Of a DNA stretch of 33,792 nt, positions 1 through 6,573 are shown in pieces (the first letter of the stretch is position 1; each line of letters begins with the position of its first letter). This DNA is from an uncultured Sterolibacterium sp. (GTDB lineage Bacteria > Pseudomonadota > Gammaproteobacteria > Burkholderiales > Rhodocyclaceae). The notes beneath the pieces are model-generated. The model was not told the origin of the DNA and ran no database searches. It saw nothing but the letters and a program-made list of their open reading frames with translations. The DNA is taken from contig CAIYYX010000163.1 of assembly GCA_903930535.1 (NCBI GenBank), forward strand, positions 1 through 33,792, given 5' to 3'. Both the position numbers and the translations under genes were made by a program.

Positions 1-108
1 CAACCGACAGAACAACCGACAGAACAACCGACAGAACAACCGACAGAACAACCGACAGAACAACCGACAGAACAACCGGTGGAACAACCCTCGGAGCAGC
101 CTTCCGAA
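1..108. repeat. 12-bp tandem repeat inside the Cys-array gene
   Basis: Six exact copies of CAACCGACAGAA fill 1-72. Three diverged units follow: 73-84, 85-96 and 97-108. The unit is a multiple of three and encodes C-S-V-G on the minus strand. The array continues past the window edge, so its true copy number is unknown. The exact copies and the degenerate edge suggest recent expansion by slippage or unequal exchange. Confidence 0.95.
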
Positions 109-347
109 CGCTCAACCACTTGGCCCTTGCCCTGAGTGCCGACTGTGTTGACGGCCAGCTTGTCGAGGGAAGCCTTTTCGGCGGTCGGTGCGGCGATAAC
201 GAACCTTGAGTCCGCAGCGCCGAGACCGCTAATTTCGGCGGCGGTGGCGGTCTGGGCTTTGGCAACTAGGCCACCAGCGGAGGCATTAAACGACACGGCA
301 CACACTGCAGCCAGTAGAGTGACCTTCAGAAATTTGGCGATACGCAT
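1..347 (-). CDS. Exported protein with C-terminal Cys tetrapeptide (SVGC) repeat array, cut by the window edge
   Basis: The reading frame is open from an ATG at 347 to the left edge; 115 codons are visible and no stop is reached. A strong Shine-Dalgarno (AAGGAGG, 352-358) sits 4 nt upstream. Residues 1-24 look like a Sec signal peptide: basic MRIAKFLK start, hydrophobic core around LLAAV, and an NASA-GG cleavage site. Residues 25-80 are Ala/Val-rich and have no Cys. From residue 83 the protein becomes a regular array with Cys at 84, 88, 92, 96, 100, 104, 108 and 112. The first units are SEGC and STGC, then SVGC repeats exactly. The array is encoded by a 12-bp tandem repeat, so copy number can change without breaking frame. 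An exported TlpA-like thioredoxin gene lies 113 nt upstream on the same strand. I do not recognise a named family. Metal binding, disulfide cross-linking or a modified-peptide precursor are all possible and none is shown. Confidence 0.8.
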   Translation of the reverse strand, partial: MRIAKFLKVTLLAAVCAVSFNASAGGLVAKAQTATAAEISGLGAADSRFVIAAPTAEKASLDKLAVNTVGTQGKGQVVERSEGCSEGCSTGCSVGCSVGCSVGCSVGCSVGCSVG

Positions 348-460
348 AAAACCTCCTTGTGAGTTGATGATAGGTGGATACTGGCCTTCATTGTTCACAC
401 TGTCAACTAAACGAAGGGTCTAAACGAAAGTTATAGACGGTTATAGCCGCAAGCTCTGAC

Positions 461-982
461 TTATTTCTTGGTCAGGCTCTCTACCTGATTTGCCAACCCT
501 CCGACGTCCCACGTTGCGCTGCCTTCTAGGCGCGCCATGACCATACCTTGTGGAGAAATCAGTACAGTGGTCGGAAGCCCGCGCAGAGCGTAGTCTCGGA
601 AGCCGCGTTTATCGGTGTCGTAGAGGATTTTGACCTTCGAGAGCTTCAGTTTTTCCGCGAAGGGACGAACTTGTGCCGGACCACCTTCGTCTTGGCTGAT
701 GGCGATCACCATAACGCCTTGTTTCTCCAATTTAGCGGCTAGACGGTCGAGCGCGGGCATTTCTTGCAAGCAGGGCGAGCACCAGGTGGCCCAAAAATTG
801 ACCAGGATATACTTTCCCCTAAAGGCTGAAAGTGCAATCGGCCGTTTGCCATCACTGAATTGAGATTGTGGCGCTGCTACGCTTCCCGGCACCGGTTGCA
901 TCTGCTTTGTCTCAACCGCCACCGCTTGATGAGTTGCTCCAACTAAGACGAAGACAGCAAGGAGTGGTACCAAGAGTGACAT
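461..982 (-). CDS. TlpA/ResA-family exported thioredoxin-like protein
   Basis: This is a thiol-disulfide oxidoreductase of the TlpA/ResA/AhpC-TSA group, expected in the periplasm and anchored or secreted by its N-terminus. From the ATG at 982 the product is 173 residues. It starts with a hydrophobic segment (MSLLVPLLAVFVLVG) and carries the redox motif WATWCSPC in a thioredoxin fold, followed by QEMPAL. The cis-proline loop GLPTTVL is present. An upstream TTG at 1018 would add 12 residues, including an Arg, and is an alternative start; neither start has a clear ribosome binding site. The gene lies 113 nt upstream of, and on the same strand as, the Cys-repeat exported protein, so the two may be co-transcribed. 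I infer that the thioredoxin may act on the cysteines of that neighbour. Family assignment is firm; the substrate is not known. Confidence 0.88.
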   Translation of the reverse strand: MSLLVPLLAVFVLVGATHQAVAVETKQMQPVPGSVAAPQSQFSDGKRPIALSAFRGKYILVNFWATWCSPCLQEMPALDRLAAKLEKQGVMVIAISQDEGGPAQVRPFAEKLKLSKVKILYDTDKRGFRDYALRGLPTTVLISPQGMVMARLEGSATWDVGGLANQVESLTKK

Positions 983-1193
983 AGCAGTGATTCGGCTAGT
1001 TGGCGTGACAGTCGGCAATTGCCGTTATTCGGCGGATGATAGACATAGTTTCACATTCGAGACAATGCTTCAATGGCTTGTGAAGAGAGGACCTTGCAGT
1101 CGAGCTTTGCCGTGTGCCCTGTTGATTATCTTAACAGATAGGCGTTGCGATGTCCGTGGCTCGCTTTGTACCCTCGTTGCGCGCCTCGCATAG

Positions 1194-1409
1194 ATTGGCA
1201 GCATCGCAGGAGGCCACAGCATTGGTGCTGGCCAGGTGCGCGTGCCGAAGTATCTTTTCAAACTCGTCCATGTCCAGAACAAGAACCGGGTATGGGCGCA
1301 CTGGAGCGAGAACGACAACGCTGCCAAGGCATCAAAGCCGATCAGCTACCCAGAGTTGGTGAAGCGCACGGGGATTGAGTTTCTAACGGGGGTGAGGCCG
1401 GACGAGTGA
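1194..1409 (+). pseudogene. C-terminal remnant of a DNA/RNA non-specific endonuclease (NUC1-like)
   Basis: The frame is open from just after a TAG at 1191 to a TGA at 1407-1409. It reads VRVPKYLFKLVH, then RVWAHWSEN, then ISYPELVKRTGIEFL near the end. This order (VP..fK.V, aw...N, YpeLv..tGieFL) matches the last third of DNA/RNA non-specific endonucleases as I remember the family. The catalytic DRGH-type motif and the N-terminal two thirds are absent upstream, where the frame is closed. A GTG at 1242 could start a 55-residue peptide, but it would lack the active site. I read it as a dead 3' fragment left by a rearrangement. Confidence 0.55.
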
Positions 1410-1500
1410 ATCGTCTCGGCACCAGACGGCGCAGTCTTCCATCATCTGGGGGCGTTTCTCGAGCATGTCCTGGCGGCCCTCAAACATTGCGGACAGTGTT
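1383..1500 (-). pseudogene. Possible tyrosine-integrase C-terminal tail fragment
   Basis: On the minus strand a short stretch reads MFEGRQDMLEKRPQMMEDC and then AVWC, ending at a stop at 1383. Tails of P4-type integrases commonly read as R.D.le.RR.mM..Wa after the catalytic tyrosine, and this stretch resembles that. No other integrase motif (R, HxxR, Y) is visible around it. It overlaps the end of the endonuclease remnant on the opposite strand. The assignment rests on about 25 residues and is weak. Confidence 0.25.
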
Positions 1501-1507
1501 GGCCGAA

Positions 1508-1840
1508 CTATCGAATTTCTATTACTGCATCGCCAGCCGCCAACATGTCGCGTAATGAAGGCAGAATTCTGTAAAATGCTTCCAGCAATTCGTTCTTCCG
1601 GCAATTGCCGAGCCGAACCCAGACTACTTGCGGAGGGATGCTACCTTGCCTAATGGCGAGTGCGTGAAAATCTTCGTCCTTGCTGATGATGGTCAGCCTG
1701 TGTTCAGTTGCGTACTGCCAAATAATTCTGTCATCGGCAGCCGCTAGCCCGAGATCTTGCACATGAGTGCATTCAAAACCGTTTTTCGCGAGATATCGAG
1801 CCAGCGCCAGCGGCAACTGATTGTCTACCAGCAATGTCAT
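1508..1840 (-). CDS. DUF5615 PIN-like toxin
   Basis: The 110-residue product begins MTLLVDNQLPLALARYL and contains DLGLAAADDRIIWQYA and TIISKDEDF. These match the DUF5615/COG4634 PIN-like group, in which an N-terminal Asp (D6) and later acidic residues (D35/D36 and the KDEDF acids) form the presumed metal site of a small RNase. It overlaps the upstream DUF433 gene by 4 nt (ATGA), the usual antitoxin-toxin translational coupling. The expected role is the toxin half of a VapBC-like module, cleaving RNA unless bound by its partner. The length is normal for the family and no damage is visible. The antitoxin-first order also fits. Confidence 0.85.
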   Translation of the reverse strand: MTLLVDNQLPLALARYLAKNGFECTHVQDLGLAAADDRIIWQYATEHRLTIISKDEDFHALAIRQGSIPPQVVWVRLGNCRKNELLEAFYRILPSLRDMLAAGDAVIEIR

Positions 1841-2067
1841 GCAGCAATCAGAATGGCATGGTCAGTTTGGGCTGCTGCATATTCAAGCGCCGCCAGAATG
1901 TCGTTTTCTTCGAGGAAAGGGTAATCCTCGAGGATCTCCTGATGGGATGCCCCCGCACCAAGCAAGGCCAAGATATCTGTGACACGAATGCGCTGACCGC
2001 GAATGCAGGGGCGCCCGCCGCATTTCCCCGGTTCAATGGTGATTCTGTCTCGCAGACTAGGTTTCAT
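1837..2067 (-). CDS. DUF433 antitoxin
   Basis: This 76-residue protein has the DUF433 signature: RITIEPGKCGGRPCIRG near the N-terminus, RVTDILALLGAG in the middle, and a helix containing ILEDYPFLEENDILAALEYA. DUF433 proteins are small winged-helix-like DNA-binding antitoxins, usually encoded just before a DUF5615 PIN-like toxin, as here. Its stop codon overlaps the toxin start. By family it should neutralise the toxin and autoregulate the pair. It lies between the truncated integrase and the endonuclease remnant, a typical accessory-DNA setting. Confidence 0.88.
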   Translation of the reverse strand: MKPSLRDRITIEPGKCGGRPCIRGQRIRVTDILALLGAGASHQEILEDYPFLEENDILAALEYAAAQTDHAILIAA

Positions 2068-2143
2068 GGCAATCCCAGAGTGGTTGGCTCATACGCGAGT
2101 ATGACGTTCATCATCCTGATTAGCAATATGTTCCTCCCGCCCG

Positions 2144-3037
2144 TCACGCAGCAGTCTTTCGCGTGACCCGTACAGTCATTGGCACAACATTCTCAGCGTT
2201 TTCGCTGGTGAGTAGTTCAAGTCGCGCCCCAAGCAAGGTCCACGCTTCCGCCATCTCGGTATCGTGGTCGTAGCGTTGATAGATCCGTGCCATGCGGTTC
2301 TGCTCGAGGTGATTGAGGCATCGCTCGATTACATCCTTATCCACCCGTAGCGATCGCATGAGGGTTGCGCCGGTGCGCCTCAGATCGTGCGGCGTCCAGG
2401 CCCCTCGAGACAGCAGCAGAACCGCGGAACACGTTGAGCGACCTTTTAATGGGACGGTTCGTTGTCGGTCGTGAACTTGTTTTGAGATCGCCTTTTCATC
2501 CAAATGATCTTTGCCTTGGGTATTGGGTATGACCCACACGGGCGACGTTTGAAGCGTCTTTAGCGCCTCGAAATGCTTCGTGGCGAAGTCGGATAGAGTA
2601 ATGAGGTATTCGCGCTTGTTCTTGGCAACATCAGGTGGAATGCGCCATTGCCGGGCGGTGAGATCGAGGTCTGACCATCGCGCCTGTGAGATTTCGCCAA
2701 CCCGGCAGCACGTTGCTAACATGATCCAGATGGCGGCCTCGGTCGTTGGGATGAATTTGGCACTGGGCATCTTGCGGTTGAGCTCCCGGATTTCGTCCTC
2801 GCTCAACACGCGCTCGCGCTCGACTTCCTTGCCACCGAAGTCTGCCTTCTTCAGAGTTGCTGTGGGGTCGGCTTCGATCCAATCGCGAGATAGGGCAAAG
2901 AGAAACATTTGGCGCGTAAGCGATAGGAGGAGGTTCACCATTCGTCCGACGCCACGCTCCTTGGTCTTGTCCAGCATGGCGGCAATGTGTCGCTTTTTGA
3001 CGTCCTCAACCGCCATGGTGCCGAGTTCTGGCAGCAT
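2144..3037 (-). pseudogene. Tyrosine recombinase (P4-type integrase), N-terminally truncated
   Basis: This frame carries the catalytic domain of a phage/island integrase. From the ATG at 3037, Arg112 lies in CCRVGEISQARW, the HxxR box in TPHDLRRTGAT (H217, R220), a third conserved His in CLNH (H243), and the likely nucleophile is Tyr253 in ARIYQRYD. The core-binding region starts abruptly at [16 protein letters not shown]. The roughly 90-100 residues that normally precede this (arm-type DUF4102 domain) are missing, and upstream sequence is instead the 3' end of a histidine kinase gene in another frame. The ATG at 3037 has no ribosome binding site and is probably not an original start. The catalytic core looks intact, but without the arm-binding domain it is probably not a working integrase. 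Confidence 0.75.
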
Positions 3038-4502
3038 AGTTAAGCAAAGCCTGTTGGAGTCGTGTAGGGTCCCCCATCAGGTTGTGAGGTAGATGCTCGT
3101 TCTCGATCAGTAAATGAAGTCCCTTGTCCTTGGCACGGTTAAAAAGAATCGAACTGACATTTGCCAACAAGCTGCTGATGACAACCGGCGCTTCTTCAAG
3201 CACAAACTTGCCGGCTTCTATCTTTGAGAGGTCGAGGACGTCGTTGATGATAGCCAACAAGTGCTGTCCGGATGTATCGATTGTGTTGAGTCGTTTCTCT
3301 TGCTCGGTTGTTACGCCTTCACGTCGCAAGATATTCGCCATGCCGATGATTCCATTCATCGGGGTGCGAATTTCGTGGCTCATGTTGGCTAAGAATTGGC
3401 TCTTGGCAAGGTTGGCGGATTCGGCAGCGTCACGAGCTGCGGCCAGTTCGGTAGTTCGGGTCACTATCTGTTCTTCCAGGTGGTTGCGATGCTGCAATAG
3501 CTCTTCGTTACTGATAACCAATTGCCTGGCCACGGATATCTGGCGATTCCACAAACTCCAGATCCACCATGCGCCCAATGCAGTGATCAAGGCAAAGCCG
3601 GCTAGCAAAGCCAAAGTGACATTGCGCTCGGCATTCCACCTCTTCAGGTAATCCTCGGTAGCCAGACCCGCAAGAATGTAAAACGGTGCTTTTTCCAGGC
3701 GATGAATGGTGATGACGCGTGCAGTTGCATCAAAGGGAGTAATCGTGTGATAAGTGGCATTGGACTTTCCGGAGCGGGCCATATCGACAAATTCCTTCGA
3801 CACTGCCTTGCTGCCGATCTCCATGGTCTGGTTCATTGTCTCCGGTTGCCGAACGACGAGACCAAAATCTTTGTCGCGGACAGTCAGCACACCTCTGGCA
3901 CCGATGTCATAACCAGACAGAAGGAGACGTAGGTAGTCTATCGGAAGGGATGCCGAAACGGTTCCGGCGAAGGCGCCGTCAGAACTACTAACGCGGCGAT
4001 TAAGAGAAATAACCCATTTTTTTGAGACACGACCTAGCATCGGTTTGGAGATGATTAAATCTAAATCTGCCCGCTCCCGGTGGGCAATAAAGAAATCACG
4101 GTCCAGATAACTGGCCGTCGCTCCCTGCCCGGTCCCGGGACCGAGATAGACATCGCCCTGGGCATTGGTCACACGAATTCCTTCGACCTCGGGAATGCGC
4201 CTCATTTGACGGCTGATGAACGCATTCGCACGCTCGACACTGAAGTTTCCTCCGTTCTTCATGTTTTCGAGTTCATCGACGACGTTGTTTATGGCTACAT
4301 CGACTTTCTCAAAGATGGAGCTAATCTCCCCATCTGCTGCTTCGGCCAGATTGCGGGTTTGTAGCTCGATCTGTTGGGTTTCCAGATCAAGACTTTTGAG
4401 CAGGCTAACTCCTGACAGGGAGGCCACGACAATGTTGATCACTATGACACCCAGCACAAGGCGACGTCCGAATCGCGTAGGCGCTATTGCACTAACAATC
4501 AT
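3006..4502 (-). pseudogene. Membrane sensor histidine kinase, truncated before its ATPase domain
   Basis: The 498 visible residues form a first membrane helix (about 14-36), a periplasmic Cache-like sensor region (about 40-285, with [16 protein letters not shown]), a second membrane helix (about 295-317, including AWWIWSLW), a coiled coil (about 330-365) and a HisKA dimerisation domain with phosphorylatable His376 in [16 protein letters not shown]. The protein reaches the start of the N-box ([14 protein letters not shown], ending at 490). Eight unrelated residues and a stop follow, where a normal kinase continues N-A-x-K-F-T and an ATPase domain. The truncation point coincides with the start of the integrase fragment, so a recombination event removed the rest. 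It can probably sense and dimerise but should not bind ATP. Upstream, AGGA lies about 4 nt before the ATG. Confidence 0.85.
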
Positions 4503-5083
4503 GTGTCCTGAGCCGGCATCGCTTGTTAGGTTTCATCAAAACCGGATAAGGCTGTTTGAGGAGCGAAACCGCGCATGGCTTTGATCTGTTGATCAAAGGC
4601 TCAGAATCGCGTGACTTAGACGAAATCATCTATGGAATGCTATCAATGGCCCTATGCATAGCGTTTGATCTATGACAAAAGATGGAAGTTCAGTTTGATA
4701 GCAAGGCAGCACCCGTTGTCGCTAAGAAGACCAAACCAGCTACTCGCAACGTTTTTTATTGAACCCTGAGAGGCGGTGTAGCTGGGTGCAGAAGTGCATT
4801 CATCCTAGGTGAGCGGCTGCAAACGCTGCACATCCGACTTCCAGGCGCGAATCGATGATCGCGCCAAGCCAGTGTCCGCTCTCGCGCTGAGCCGATATTT
4901 GAGCGTCGGCAATGGCGCAAAACCGCCGGCGTCGGGTCCTGGCCGGGTCCGGGAGTTGGCTGTCGACCTCGTTTGCCGGCGTTCGCACATTGCCGAGAAA
5001 TAATCAGCGTTTCAGTTGCGATTGGTTGCAGGCACTCCCTGTGGCTTGACCAACGGCGATGTAATCCAGGCCAAGCAGGAAAA
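4503..5083. other. 581-bp stretch with no supported gene
   Basis: This lies between the kinase start and the stop of the dienelactone hydrolase gene. Several overlapping frames of 60-120 codons are open on both strands between 4756 and 5124. None has a ribosome binding site, a recognisable motif or consistent codon use. Apart from the inverted repeat near 4590, I see nothing convincing. Confidence 0.5.
4579..4598. promoter_or_regulatory. Perfect 8-bp inverted repeat upstream of the sensor kinase
   Basis: The sequence CTTTGATC-TGTT-GATCAAAG forms a perfect dyad with a 4-nt spacer, centred about 86 bp upstream of the kinase ATG. There is no T-run, so it does not look like a terminator. It could be an operator or a small hairpin; no binding protein can be named. 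Confidence 0.3.
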
Positions 5084-5749
5084 TCAAAGTAAGGTCTTGC
5101 TATAGAAATCGAACATTCTCTCAAACGCTTTCTTGGCGCAAGCTACGTCATACACTTCCGGGCGACTCTCGTTGCAGAATGCGTGAGCGGCGTTGTAGCG
5201 AAATATTTCCGGCTTCTGGCCGGCAGCGCGCATCGTCTCCTCAAGTTGATCGACAGCTTGTGGCGTGCACCAATCGTCCTTACTGGCGAAGTGTCCCTGA
5301 AACGGAATATGGATCTTCGCTGGGTCAGCAAACTCCTTTGGGGGTATCCCGTAGAAGCAGCACGCCGCAGTGATCTCAGGGACGTGGACGGCAGCAGCAA
5401 TGGTCAGTGCGCCACCCATGCAGAATCCCATGACGCCGACCTTACTCGCATGCCCCTTCAAATAGAGCGCAGCCCCGCGGATATCCTGATGTGTCGCACC
5501 AGGGAAATCCAGTCCATTCATCAGGTGACTAGCCTCGTCCGGATCCTGAGTAACCCGTCCTTGATACAAATCTGGAGCTAGCGCGGAAATACCGGCTGCG
5601 GCAAAACGGTCAGCAATACCGCATATCTGTGCATTGAGCCCCCACCACTCCTGAATGACGATTACGGCAGGCTTGTTAGCACCCGCATCGGCGAAATAAC
5701 CCGAACAGTCCGTGCCATCGGGTCTCTTGAATTTGATCATATTGGTCAT
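5084..5749 (-). CDS. Dienelactone hydrolase family protein
   Basis: This 221-residue alpha/beta hydrolase matches carboxymethylenebutenolidase. The family's Cys-Asp-His triad is visible: Cys110 in VMGFCMGGA, an Asp at 158 or 159 in SKDDWCTP, and His189 in AAHAFCNE. Glu34 in VIQEWWGLN is the residue that primes the cysteine in characterised enzymes. The usual reaction is hydrolysis of dienelactone to maleylacetate in chlorocatechol breakdown, but many homologues act on other lactones or esters. A good AAGGAG ribosome binding site lies 6 nt upstream of the ATG at 5749. The gene stands alone, downstream of the tRNA operon terminator. It is cytoplasmic, with no signal peptide, and full-length for the family. 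Confidence 0.88.
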   Translation of the reverse strand: MTNMIKFKRPDGTDCSGYFADAGANKPAVIVIQEWWGLNAQICGIADRFAAAGISALAPDLYQGRVTQDPDEASHLMNGLDFPGATHQDIRGAALYLKGHASKVGVMGFCMGGALTIAAAVHVPEITAACCFYGIPPKEFADPAKIHIPFQGHFASKDDWCTPQAVDQLEETMRAAGQKPEIFRYNAAHAFCNESRPEVYDVACAKKAFERMFDFYSKTLL

Positions 5750-5926
5750 CGATTTCTCCTTATGCCCAGTGCAATGGAAAATCTACGGCGATTGTTCATT
5801 CTCGCCCTGGTATTTTCATGGGATAGCGGCTTTAGCGGAAGGTGTTGAAGTTTCAATTATCAACTTTACCATCAAAGCTGGTCCGATGGCCGCTATGGGG
5901 AGCAAGCGTGGGGGACGGCTACCGAT

Positions 5927-5947
5927 CCGCCGAGAGGCGGGTTTTTT
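5927..5947 (+). terminator. Rho-independent terminator hairpin, rightward
   Basis: CCGCC-GAGA-GGCGG is a 5-bp GC stem with a tetraloop, followed directly by GTTTTTT. It reads on the plus strand, but no plus-strand gene ends before it. It may stop antisense transcription from the hydrolase side or end an unrecognised small RNA. Confidence 0.6.
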
Positions 5948-5955
5948 CTACTTCG

Positions 5956-5981
5956 AAAAAAAGCCGCTCAATCCTGGCGGC
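5956..5981 (-). terminator. Rho-independent terminator of the tRNA operon
   Basis: Read on the minus strand, GCCGC and GCGGC pair around a 9-nt loop and are followed by seven T residues. It lies about 70 nt past the 3' end of tRNA-His, the last gene of the tRNA operon, and before the hydrolase gene. Confidence 0.7.
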
Positions 5982-6051
5982 CTTCGTGCTTCCGATACGC
6001 TTCCGGTAAGCCTCGTGCTTGCGGATAAAACAAGGTAACTACTTGGCTTTC

Positions 6052-6128
6052 TGGGGTGGACGACGGGACTCGAACCCGCGACAACTGGAATCACAATCCA
6101 GGACTCTACCAACTGAGCTACGTCCACC
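6052..6128 (-). tRNA. tRNA-His (GTG)
   Basis: The 77-nt cloverleaf includes an encoded CCA. The anticodon GTG is at 6092-6094 within the loop ATTGTGATT. An extra 5' G (position -1, at 6128) faces C73, which is diagnostic of tRNA-His. The T-loop GGTTCGAGTCC is intact. It is the last gene of the Pro-Arg-His operon. Confidence 0.97.
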
Positions 6129-6163
6129 ATTGCTGCTAACTTTCGCCGCCACCATCGATCGGA

Positions 6164-6240
6164 TGGTGTGCCCGGCGGGAATCGAACCCACAACCCCCAG
6201 CTTAGAAGGCTGGTGCTCTATCCGGTTGAGCTACGGGCAC
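6164..6240 (-). tRNA. tRNA-Arg (TCT)
   Basis: The 77-nt cloverleaf has a GTGCCCG/CGGGCAC acceptor stem and an encoded CCA. The anticodon TCT (6204-6206) lies in the loop CTTCTAA, and the T-arm reads GGGTTCGATTCCC. It is the middle gene of the operon and reads AGA (and AGG by wobble) codons. Confidence 0.97.
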
Positions 6241-6251
6241 CCGTCGGTCAC

Positions 6252-6328
<77 letters not shown>

Positions 6329-6337
6329 AGAGGCAGG

Positions 6338-6366
6338 ATTCTACCGGCAGCGGCGAATGAGGTCAA
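6338..6366 (-). promoter_or_regulatory. Sigma-70 promoter of the tRNA-Pro-Arg-His operon
   Basis: On the minus strand, TTGACC (6366-6361) and TAGAAT (6343-6338) are separated by exactly 17 bp. The -10 box lies 9 bp upstream of the tRNA-Pro 5' end, close for a tRNA promoter but workable. The spacing and sequences are near consensus. Confidence 0.75.
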
Positions 6367-6408
6367 TGAGCCTCTTGATGCGGCCGTCCCGATTGGGGCT
6401 GATGTTTC

Positions 6409-6437
6409 TTGACATTAATTGGTCGAACGATCATTAT
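6409..6437 (+). promoter_or_regulatory. Candidate sigma-70 promoter of the rightward catabolic operon
   Basis: A perfect TTGACA (6409-6414) and CATTAT (6432-6437) are 17 bp apart, about 136 bp upstream of the first operon gene. The leader would include the palindromic repeat at 6476-6515. It is the best match in the 245-bp gap between the tRNA promoter and the operon. Confidence 0.4.
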
Positions 6438-6475
6438 CTTCGACGGACGATATTAGGCAATGTCTGAACAAGTCG

Positions 6476-6515
6476 GTCATCGCGAGCCACAAAGGGGCGT
6501 GGCAATCGCAATGAC
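6476..6515. repeat. Degenerate GTCATTGCGAG-type palindromic repeat
   Basis: GTCATCGCGA at the left end is nearly the reverse complement of TCGCAATGAC at the right end. The same end sequence forms the palindrome at 23919-23980, so these are two members of one dispersed intergenic repeat family. Confidence 0.6.
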
Positions 6516-6573
6516 GAGGTTGTACTTGATCGGCGTTTCCTTAGACTAACGTGTTCTCTTGGAGGATTGAGTA

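Noticed and set aside
1..108. Regular repeat array that might suggest CRISPR
   Set aside because: The units are 12 bp, adjoin directly without spacers and keep a coding frame, so it is a coding minisatellite.
4682..4762. A 26-codon frame (MEVQFDSKAAPVVAKKTKPA...)
   Set aside because: It has no clear ribosome binding site, promoter or known relative. Its length is within chance.
4756..5124. Overlapping minus-strand frames of 61-122 codons
   Set aside because: There are no motifs or ribosome binding sites. The longest overlaps the end of the dienelactone hydrolase gene.
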